From: an uncultured Myxococcales bacterium
GTDB lineage: Bacteria > Myxococcota_A > Polyangia > Polyangiales > Polyangiaceae
DNA: 38,535 nucleotides
Direction of reading: 5' to 3'
Assembly (NCBI GenBank): GCA_937872925.1
Contig: CALMUT010000102.1
Coordinates: 1 to 38,535, forward strand
How positions within the stretch are numbered: the first letter of the stretch is position 1; every line of letters begins with the position of its first letter. Of this stretch, positions 33,295-38,535 are shown piece after piece. Below the pieces are notes generated by a model. That model did not search any database, was not told the origin of the DNA, and was given only the letters and a program-made list of their open reading frames with translations. The translations under genes were made by a program, and so were the position numbers.

Positions 33295-34469
33295 GTCGTC
33301 ATTCGCCGGCTATTCGCCAGCGAAGCGCCAAAGACGAGGGTGGCTGCCAGCGCGGTGAGAACCGCGAAGTGCAGCGCCCAAGTTCCTGAAAACCGCGTGG
33401 GCCAGAGTTCGGAGAGCGGCACGACGCTGATCACGAGCAGCGTCGCGGCCGCTGCCTCGGCTTGTGGCCAGCGCGAAGCTCGATGGGGCTGACCGGCGCG
33501 CGCCAGGCTGAGGGTGACGAATCCGAGCAGCACCGCGTGCAGCACGACGACGCGTAGCCCGTGCAATGCCTGCCAGCTAGCGTGGGGGGTGACGCCGACC
33601 AAGATACGAGCCAGCGCAGCAAACGTCAGGAACACCAAGGGCGCCAGGTACGCCCGGCGCTGCCGCAGGATGGCTGCGTGCAGCAACAGCGCCAGCCCAA
33701 GCACGACGCTGGCGACGCTGCCACACTTCGCCAGCCAGCCGGGCAGCGTAGCTTGATCGAGGGTGCTGAGGAACGCAAAGGGCGCGGCTGACAGCAGCAT
33801 CCAGTTCGCTGCGCGCAGCCGTGGGTGTGCCGCGCCCGTCGCCGCCTTGTGCAGCACGTAGAGCGTCACAGCCACCAACCAGCCTTCGGCGAAGGTAGAA
33901 AGAAACTGAGACTTGAGGGTCTCGGTCCACGCCGGATCCTTCACCCCCAGCGGCAATAGCAGCGACAGCCCCCAGGCCCCGGCCGTGGACAGCACGAGCA
34001 GCCCGAGGGCGAGGTCCCCCAGCCGGTCTTCGCTATTGCGGGGCTGCCCGCGGCGCGCCTGCACGTACCAGCGCGCGAAGGCGTACCAGACCCAAGTGCT
34101 GGCTCCTGCCACCATCACCGACAAGGGCAGCGCCACGTTGCCGACTTGTGCCTTGCCGTATCCGAAGGCGAGGAACAGCGGGTGGCTGCACAAGCCCAGA
34201 GCCAGCGCGGCCCACAGCGTCTTCCTCGGCAATTGCACGCCGGGCACTTCTTTGAGCACCGCGCGTGCGATCAGCGCCATGGCCGCGGGCGTGACCCAAC
34301 CAAAAAACATCAGATGCGAGTGCGCGTGCCGCAGCAGCCGAAAGTCGAAATGGGTCAGCCCGAACGCCGCTTGTGTGCGCCACAGCAGCCCCGTCGCGGC
34401 AGCAAGCACCAAGCAGGAAAGAGCAGCACGGTGGATGACGGCCAGTTCGCGGTCAGTGCTCCGAGGCAT
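33288..34469 (-). CDS. polytopic membrane protein with HxHxH motif
   Basis: 393 residues with about ten to twelve hydrophobic helices. In the second helix RHAHSHLMFFGW (His48, His50, His52) recalls the heme-ligand helices of NnrS-type and oxidase subunit I-type proteins. A second histidine-rich segment (GLRVVVLHAVLLGF) lies near residue 310. No full oxidase ligand set is evident. It may bind heme or a metal, or act in a nitric oxide or respiratory response; this is inference. It overlaps the 3' end of the convergent small gene by seven bases. Confidence 0.65.
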   Translation of the reverse strand: MPRSTDRELAVIHRAALSCLVLAAATGLLWRTQAAFGLTHFDFRLLRHAHSHLMFFGWVTPAAMALIARAVLKEVPGVQLPRKTLWAALALGLCSHPLFLAFGYGKAQVGNVALPLSVMVAGASTWVWYAFARWYVQARRGQPRNSEDRLGDLALGLLVLSTAGAWGLSLLLPLGVKDPAWTETLKSQFLSTFAEGWLVAVTLYVLHKAATGAAHPRLRAANWMLLSAAPFAFLSTLDQATLPGWLAKCGSVASVVLGLALLLHAAILRQRRAYLAPLVFLTFAALARILVGVTPHASWQALHGLRVVVLHAVLLGFVTLSLARAGQPHRASRWPQAEAAAATLLVISVVPLSELWPTRFSGTWALHFAVLTALAATLVFGASLANSRRMTTH

Positions 34470-34593
34470 CCTTCACGGGGGGAGACCCTAGCATGGGCGT
34501 ATCGCCCAGGGATCGCGGGACCAAACTGGTGCGGCGCGCTTCACGCCGAGGGCCAGAGTTCAGATCGTTCGGGTTTTCGTATCCGCCTTACAG

Positions 34594-34615
34594 CCCTGCG
34601 ACGACTGGCGCAGGG
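34594..34615. promoter_or_regulatory. inverted repeat upstream of the 34637 lipoprotein gene
   Basis: Perfect seven-base arms ccctgcg / cgcaggg around eight bases, 22 bases before the ATG. It could be an operator or leader hairpin. No clear promoter hexamers accompany it. Confidence 0.3.
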
Positions 34616-34636
34616 AATGCTACTCTCTGGCGAATT

Positions 34637-35254
34637 ATGCGGTACCACAGGAGGCGCCTCAGGCTCCCTTTCGTCGTCACATTCGCCGGCGCGACCGCGT
34701 TTGGGTGTAGTACGGAGAGCGCCAACAGCAAGTCGAGCGGTGGTGCGGGCGGGTCGGGTGGTGCGTCAGACGCGGGTGGATTGGACGGGGCATCCGGTGG
34801 CGTGGGCGGCGCCGGTGATGCGGCAACGCAATGTCCACCAACCCTGAGCAATGATGTCGGTTGCTCAGCAGACGTGGAGAATTGCGAGTACACCGTGCAG
34901 TGTCAGGGCGGGCCCCAGACGTTCTCTATTTGGTGCAAGAAGGGCTTAGACGGTTGGCAGCTCAGCCCAAAGGACTGCGACGCGTCCAAACTCTACGATT
35001 CGTGCCCAGGAACCGAGGTGTACTGCGACGAAAATGGCAAGTGGGTTCTGCGCGGCGGTCTGAACCCGCCCGTGCCGTGTCCAGCGACGCCAAAAGCAGA
35101 CGGTGAGATGTGTTTTGACGGAGAAGAGAGGGGCTATACCTCACCGTGCGGTTATCCCTGCGCGCCCTTGGGCAAGAGCGGCTGGATGGTGACGGAATGT
35201 GTTGCGGGACCGGATGCGGGATTGGTGTGGCAAACCAGTGTAGCGTGCCAATAG
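34637..35254 (+). CDS. Cys-rich lipoprotein of unknown function
   Basis: 205 residues. Signal peptide with an Arg-rich start (RYHRRRLRL) ends at Cys24 (AFGC). A Gly/Ser/Ala linker follows to about residue 65. The mature part has around a dozen cysteines (VGCSADVENCEYTVQC, DSCPGTEVYCDENGKW, PCGYPCAP), so it is probably disulfide-bonded and surface-exposed. It is the first of four small secreted Cys-rich proteins in the last 4 kb. No family recognised. Confidence 0.7.
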   Translation: MRYHRRRLRLPFVVTFAGATAFGCSTESANSKSSGGAGGSGGASDAGGLDGASGGVGGAGDAATQCPPTLSNDVGCSADVENCEYTVQCQGGPQTFSIWCKKGLDGWQLSPKDCDASKLYDSCPGTEVYCDENGKWVLRGGLNPPVPCPATPKADGEMCFDGEERGYTSPCGYPCAPLGKSGWMVTECVAGPDAGLVWQTSVACQ

Positions 35255-35274
35255 CGCCGCGCCGCAACCGGGCT

Positions 35275-35871
35275 TCAGGGCGTGCAAGATTGCGCGGCAG
35301 CCCCCCACACATCCGTGCAGCCGAAATTCGGGCCCCCGATGCCCGTCGCGTCGACGATCCCGCCGCAGGCGCCGTTGGGATTGCAGCAAGGCGGATAGGA
35401 CTCCTCCTTCGCGGAGACCGGACTGATGAACACATAGGTTGGACAGTCCGCGTTCGGTGTTCCGGGCGCATTCAGCAATCGGCAACCCGACTTCAGACTG
35501 AAGAACGTGCCCGTCGTGAAATCCACTTGGGCGCCGCACGCCGACGACTCCGAGGGGCAACAACCTGCCATTGGCAGGCCTCCGAGCGAGAAGGATTCGC
35601 AGTCGGTTGGGTTGCAGGTTGCGGCGGCTCCGCCAACTCCCGAGCCACCACCAACTTCCGAGCCACCACCAACTCCTGCGCCACCACTCGCTGCCGCGCT
35701 GCCGCCAGCCCCCGCAATACCCGCGCTCCCGCCGCCGGTTCCCGCTGAGGCCTGGCCGCCCGAACCGTTCACGCCACCACCCGCCGACGAGCCGGCGTTG
35801 TACTGTTCCAGATCTCGAGTCAGCCCGCAGCCGGATACGACGAAATAGAGTGCGAGTGAGAGGTAGCGCAC
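35275..35871 (-). CDS. Gly-rich, Cys-rich lipoprotein of unknown function
   Basis: 198 residues from GTG 35871, chosen because it gives a compact lipoprotein signal (FVVSGC, Cys15); the frame is open 23 codons more. A long Gly/Ala/Ser linker with GGGSxVGG repeats reaches about residue 80. The C-terminal domain has NPTDCESFSLGGLPMAGCC and paired cysteines to the end (GCTDVWGAAAQSC). It converges on the 34637 gene with a 20-base gap. Not recognised. Confidence 0.7.
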   Translation of the reverse strand: MRYLSLALYFVVSGCGLTRDLEQYNAGSSAGGGVNGSGGQASAGTGGGSAGIAGAGGSAAASGGAGVGGGSEVGGGSGVGGAAATCNPTDCESFSLGGLPMAGCCPSESSACGAQVDFTTGTFFSLKSGCRLLNAPGTPNADCPTYVFISPVSAKEESYPPCCNPNGACGGIVDATGIGGPNFGCTDVWGAAAQSCTP

Positions 35872-35983
35872 GCCGTCAGGCTGGCACACTGGCGAAACGG
35901 CGTCGAGGGGCCTGCCGCAAGAGCGCGTAGCCTCGGTCACGCCTTGTTGGCGCGAGTTTCATGCAGTCTGCACTTGCCCGCAG

Positions 35984-36556
35984 CTAGCTCTCGCAGAACA
36001 TGCGGTTGCCCAGGCGGACGGAGCACCTTTTTCCCGGGGTGCAATCGGCGTCCCTGGCGCAAGCAATGCACCAGAACGTTCGACCGCTTTCGAAGACCTG
36101 TTGGGACGCGGGACAGCTTGCGTTCGGCAGCGTCTGCTCTCCACAGTCGACCCAACCGCAGCGCGGGCTGGGAGTGCAGAGGTTGACCGTGCTACAGCAG
36201 TGCTTGCCGTCGGGCGAACACTGCACGGTGCCCGCGGCCGGCCAGTCCGTGCAGGTACATTCGTTGTTGTCCGCTGCGGCACACAGCCCCGCCGTGTCCG
36301 CGTCCGCGTCGAGGTCGTATTCGACTCCACAGCATTTGGGAGCCACGTTTTCGCAGCCCGCGTCGACGTCGCTGCCCGTCTCCGGCGCCTCGGACGTGGC
36401 GTCCGTCGGCCCGGTTTCGCCGCTGGCGCTATCGCCCGTCGCTGCATCGCCAACGCTCGCGTCGGACCCGCCCTGCGGTTCCGCGCTTTCGCTGGAGCAG
36501 CGAGCCAGCCCAATCAAAGCCGTAAGAACGGTGACGTACCAGGACGTGCGGCGCAT
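35984..36556 (-). CDS. Cys-rich lipoprotein, paralog of the 37480-38049 gene
   Basis: 190 residues from ATG 36556; the signal ends at Cys20 (IGLARC). An Asp/Ala/Thr-rich linker precedes a Cys-rich domain with AGLCAAADNNECTC, RCGWVDC and a C-terminal RLGNRMFC. The same three features, in the same order, occur in the lipoprotein encoded at 37480-38049 (GLCPARENTGCFC, RCGWLSC, RIGNRMFC), so the two are duplicates of one gene. Function unknown. Confidence 0.75.
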   Translation of the reverse strand: MRRTSWYVTVLTALIGLARCSSESAEPQGGSDASVGDAATGDSASGETGPTDATSEAPETGSDVDAGCENVAPKCCGVEYDLDADADTAGLCAAADNNECTCTDWPAAGTVQCSPDGKHCCSTVNLCTPSPRCGWVDCGEQTLPNASCPASQQVFESGRTFWCIACARDADCTPGKRCSVRLGNRMFCES

Positions 36557-36668
36557 AGATTCACTCGCCGCCACGATGGCTCACAGCGTGCCGCCGCGCA
36601 AGCGCAGCCAGTGCCGCACGGCTGATGCACATCCGATCGTGCGCGCCTTGCGGGCACACCTGGACCAC

Positions 36669-37190
36669 TCACCCTGCGTCGTCACGAAGGAGCAAATGTG
36701 CGAGTTCCTCGGCCGCAGCGGCAAAACCCTCCGGAGCGCGCTGCTCCAGCATGCGAAAGGTCTGGCGTCTCTCGTCCTCGTGCAGCGCTGCCAGTTCGGC
36801 GGACGACGCGTCCGCTGTCCCGACCCGCGCGTCCGTCGGCGGGGGCGGCTCCACCACACGCAACCCGATCACCTCAATATGGCTGAGCGCCTCGCGGATC
36901 TGAGCGTCGCTGGCGGTCAGGGGCACCACCTCAGCGAGCCGCGCCCCACCGCCGAAGGACGGACCGCTCTGCGCGCAGTAGGCGGTTACCACCAGTCCCG
37001 TTCCACGATGGCGGAACACCCACGTGTCGTTCTCTGCTTTTCCAAACAGCGACCGCAGCCGCTCCAAGAAAAACTCCGCCTCCAAGCCACGCGAGTCACC
37101 TGGCGGAAGAAAGTCTCCCCACGAGAACATCTTGCTTGTCACCCCGACGAGCACACCGGGGATCCGTTCGAAGTTATCAACCGAAGCCAT
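36669..37190 (-). CDS. protein of unknown function, preceded by a tRNA-Ser-derived repeat
   Basis: 173 residues from ATG 37190; upstream codons to 37424 run through the repeat and are ignored. Begins MASVDNFERIPGVLVGVTSK. The first ~110 residues look like a globular alpha/beta domain (TWVFRHRGTGLVVTAYCAQS). The last ~50 are helical and charged (ALHEDERRQTFRMLEQ). No signal peptide or membrane span, unlike its lipoprotein neighbours. Repeat copy 1 ends only 40 bases upstream, so its hairpins are probably in the 5' leader or promoter. Not recognised. Confidence 0.65.
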   Translation of the reverse strand: MASVDNFERIPGVLVGVTSKMFSWGDFLPPGDSRGLEAEFFLERLRSLFGKAENDTWVFRHRGTGLVVTAYCAQSGPSFGGGARLAEVVPLTASDAQIREALSHIEVIGLRVVEPPPPTDARVGTADASSAELAALHEDERRQTFRMLEQRAPEGFAAAAEELAHLLLRDDAG

Positions 37191-37229
37191 CGCTGCGGCT
37201 ACCTTAGCAGCGCGTCGGGATCGACCGGC

Positions 37230-37321
37230 AGGCAGCGCAGGCCCCTTTAGGTGCCGAGCACACCCTCGGGGCCGGACATGGTTTGCATAAAGTGTTGCGG
37301 AGACGGAGGGATTCGAGACCT
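37230..37321 (-). repeat. tRNA-Ser-derived repeat, copy 1 (full)
   Basis: Read on the minus strand: the 3' end of a tRNA-Ser (TCGAATCCCTCCGTCTCCGC at 37316-37297: T-loop, T-stem 3' strand and acceptor 3' strand), then a 42-base core (37296-37255) ending in CCGAG...CTCGG arms, then a 25-base block (37254-37230) with ggcccc...ggtgcc arms. No 5' half of a tRNA is present, so it is not a working tRNA gene. It lies between the 37480 lipoprotein gene and the start of the 37190 gene. Confidence 0.8.
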
Positions 37322-37372
37322 CGGTACCCTTGCAGTCTTGTTGCCCCCACCGGTCGCGGCTGCGCCGCGCCC

Positions 37373-37474
37373 ACCTCCCCCAACGCCATGCTCGCAGCCA
37401 GCGCCAACGCGTCACGCCGATCACGCGGCGCGTCGGGCCCGAAGCGCTGGCTGCTGCGCGTGGCAGGGGGAGGT
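37373..37474 (-). ncRNA. long composite hairpin directly downstream of the 37480 lipoprotein gene
   Basis: Nested inverted repeats: outer acctccccc (37373-37381) with gggggaggt (37466-37474); middle gcagccagcgc (37394-37404) with gcgctggctgc (37444-37454), 11 perfect pairs; apex cgccg (37415-37419) with cggcg (37426-37430). It starts six bases after the lipoprotein stop on the minus strand. There is no T run. It could be a structured RNA, a 3' stabiliser or terminator, or a folded single-stranded DNA recombination site. The type is assigned by structure only. Confidence 0.45.
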
Positions 37475-37479
37475 CGGGG

Positions 37480-38049
37480 TCATGGCGGTCCGCAGAACAT
37501 GCGGTTACCGATGCGAAGGTTGCAGTACTCGCCCGTCACGGACGGTGCGCAGTCGTCCGTGTCGTTCACGCAGGGCCTGCTCAGCGGTCCGTTCTTCACC
37601 GCTTCGACGTACTGTTCGGAGTACACCGCTGCGCACTCGGACGTAAACGAGTAGCAGCTCAACCAACCGCAGCGGTCGCAGTTGGAAGCGATGTACGCGC
37701 ACCCAGCGCCCGTCGGATCGCACTCAACATCGCCGCCCTGCGTCAGTTCGAAGCAAAAGCACCCCGTGTTCTCGCGAGCAGGACACAGGCCGTCCGTGCT
37801 GCCGTCGTAGCTCTTCAAGTCGTAGGGCGGACACGGGTCCGTGTCCGGCAGTGCATCCGGTCCGCCGTCGAGCGCTGCGTCATTGCCTTTGGCCGCGTCT
37901 CCTGCCGACCCGGCGGAGCCGTCCATGCCCGCGCTTCCCGCCACTCCGGAGTCCGGGGCGCGCTTGCCCTTGTCTTCGGCGCATGCCGTCATGGCGAGGT
38001 GCGCGGCGAGCGGCGCAATCAAGAGCAGATTCCTCAGTCGTTGCTTCAT
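37480..38049 (-). CDS. Cys-rich lipoprotein, paralog of the 35984-36556 gene
   Basis: 189 residues from ATG 38049, which has a GAGGAG ribosome-binding site; the frame is open further upstream but without a signal. The signal peptide ends at Cys23 (LAMTAC). A Gly/Ser/Ala/Asp linker leads to a Cys-rich domain with GLCPARENTGCFC, RCGWLSC and a terminal RIGNRMFC. A TATAGT -10 and a dyad lie upstream, the composite hairpin lies just downstream, and tRNA-Ser-derived repeats flank it on both sides. Surface protein of unknown function; the surroundings suggest it sits on a mobile or cassette-like segment. Confidence 0.75.
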   Translation of the reverse strand: MKQRLRNLLLIAPLAAHLAMTACAEDKGKRAPDSGVAGSAGMDGSAGSAGDAAKGNDAALDGGPDALPDTDPCPPYDLKSYDGSTDGLCPARENTGCFCFELTQGGDVECDPTGAGCAYIASNCDRCGWLSCYSFTSECAAVYSEQYVEAVKNGPLSRPCVNDTDDCAPSVTGEYCNLRIGNRMFCGPP

Positions 38050-38062
38050 GATGTTGCTCCTC

Positions 38063-38068
38063 ACTATA
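38063..38068 (-). promoter_or_regulatory. -10 element (TATAGT) of the 38049 lipoprotein gene
   Basis: Minus-strand TATAGT lies 14 bases before the ATG and just before the ribosome-binding site. It matches consensus at five of six positions. No good -35 is seen at 17 bases. Confidence 0.4.
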
Positions 38069-38097
38069 CGACCCACGCCCCGCGGTGCCGTGGGGCA

Positions 38098-38118
38098 ATT
38101 GAGCAGATTCTGCGCAAC
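38098..38118. promoter_or_regulatory. inverted repeat ATTGAGCA-N5-TGCGCAAC, second copy of the candidate operator
   Basis: Matches the dyad at 3972-3992 at 18 of 21 positions, including most of the spacer (gattc against gattt). It lies 49 bases upstream of the lipoprotein start at 38049, against 48 bases in the other case. See the finding on the shared dyad. Confidence 0.45.
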
Positions 38119-38324
38119 TGTTCGGAAAGTGCAGTAGCGGTGCGGGGTTGCGCGATGAGCCTGCGGCGCCGCGCGAGTGACGGATGTCAGTTCCGGGGAC
38201 GGCGCGTTGCTCGGCGTGAACGGAGCCGCGCTTCGTGCCGCAACCGCGCACACGCCGCCCGCACGGACACCCGGTTACGATGGGTGCAAGGGCCTGCACG
38301 CCCCCCCAAATTAAAGCCGGCGTA
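38119..38324. other. intergenic stretch without recognisable gene
   Basis: Part of the 486-base gene-free end of the window (38050-38535). I see no coding sequence with a plausible start, and no tRNA or promoter beyond those listed. A weak hairpin (gggtgca...tgcacgccc) lies near 38281-38303, followed by a C run and the AT-rich junction aaattaaag just before repeat copy 2. Confidence 0.5.
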
Positions 38325-38392
38325 CGAGCACACCCTCGGGGCCGGACATGGTTTGCATAAAGTGTTAGCGGAGACGGAGGGATTCGAAACCG
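38325..38392 (-). repeat. tRNA-Ser-derived repeat, copy 2 (truncated)
   Basis: Contains the identical 42-base core (38325-38366), one extra base, and the same tRNA-Ser 3' end (38368-38387). The 25-base hairpin block found in copies 1 and 3 is absent: similarity stops exactly at 38325. Beyond the tRNA end, similarity to copy 1 fades within a few bases. Confidence 0.8.
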
Positions 38393-38455
38393 ATGGCGCC
38401 CGAGTGTCCCCGGGCTCTGAATCGGATCGCGCAGCTTGTTGCAGAGCGGTGACCC

Positions 38456-38535
38456 AGGCAGCGCAGGCCCCTTTAGGGGCCGAGCACACCCTCGGGGCCG
38501 GACATGGTTTGCATAAAGTGTTAGCGGAGACGGAG
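38456..38535 (-). repeat. tRNA-Ser-derived repeat, copy 3 (cut by window end)
   Basis: Has the 25-base block (38456-38480) with a perfect ggcccc-ttta-ggggcc hairpin (38465-38480), the identical 42-base core (38481-38522) and the first 12 bases of the tRNA acceptor end (38524-38535). It differs from copy 1 by one base in the block and one inserted base before the tRNA end. A full tRNA-Ser gene could lie just beyond the window. Confidence 0.75.

Noticed and set aside
37290..37370. A complete tRNA-Ser gene (minus strand)
   Set aside because: Only the T-loop, T-stem 3' strand and acceptor 3' strand are present. The T-stem 5' strand does not pair, and no anticodon or D arm can be built upstream.
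37204..37424. ORFs running through the repeat
   Set aside because: They are translations of the tRNA 3' end and flank, with no start signal; the same holds for the ORF over 38187-38489.
37230..38535. Integron attC sites
   Set aside because: The repeats contain gttagcg or gttgcgg at the tRNA junction, which does not fit GTTRRRY, and no RYYYAAC partner at the expected distance was found. The conserved primary sequence is also unlike variable attC sites.

Overview
The window is high-GC DNA dense with genes and looks like a chromosome segment of a myxobacterium-type organism, most likely Myxococcota, class Polyangia. Three things point there. About eleven of roughly 33 genes encode secreted Cys-lipoproteins, many with Gly/Ser/Ala-rich linkers right after the lipobox Cys. 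Several proteins resemble families I associate with that phylum (DUF6748-like, TIGR02265/DUF2378-like). The core metabolism is Gram-negative (lpxK, a split glycine decarboxylase subunit, ferredoxin-type sulfite/nitrite reductase). The taxonomic call is inference from gene content.

Layout. 1-2870: the Lys/Ala-rich tail of an unknown basic protein, a crotonase and a B12-dependent acyl-CoA mutase catalytic subunit, head to tail. 2871-6970, minus strand: prolyl-tRNA synthetase translationally coupled to a trans-sulfuration-type PLP enzyme, then a protein with a Pro/Arg-rich tail. 7069-11336, plus strand: a Kazal-containing lipoprotein, a strong hairpin, then a sulfite/nitrite reductase with a helical C-terminal extension and an unknown partner gene, preceded by a dyad operator candidate. 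11352-18028: secreted proteins (lipoprotein, lipase, GMC oxidoreductase with its Tat-exported small subunit, a frameshifted repeat lipoprotein) and a CarH-like B12 photoreceptor regulator. 18082-22662: methyltransferase with a TPR-LuxR regulator, and a secreted intradiol dioxygenase with a LysR regulator and a palindrome over the -35 element. 22674-26177: thioredoxin-like lipoprotein, pssA, coiled-coil lipoprotein and a LysM protein.

26331-33294 looks like one long plus-strand operon: an unknown gene, a CcsA/HemX-like membrane protein, hemA, hemC, lpxK, a lipoprotein, gcvPB and a 65-aa coiled-coil protein, with several 4-base overlaps. It joins the first steps of tetrapyrrole synthesis to lipid A and glycine metabolism; siroheme and cobalamin made from this pathway would serve the sulfite reductase, the mutase and the CarH-like regulator found elsewhere in the window (inference).

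33288-38535 is accessory-looking: a polytopic membrane protein, four small Cys-rich lipoproteins (two clearly paralogous) and an unknown gene. Its most striking content is a set of three dispersed repeats carrying the last ~20 bases of a tRNA-Ser gene joined to a conserved 42-67-base flank with hairpins. Two copies bracket one lipoprotein gene, which is also followed by a ~100-base composite hairpin. This gene-hairpin-repeat arrangement is the best candidate in the window for an undescribed mobile or cassette-like system.
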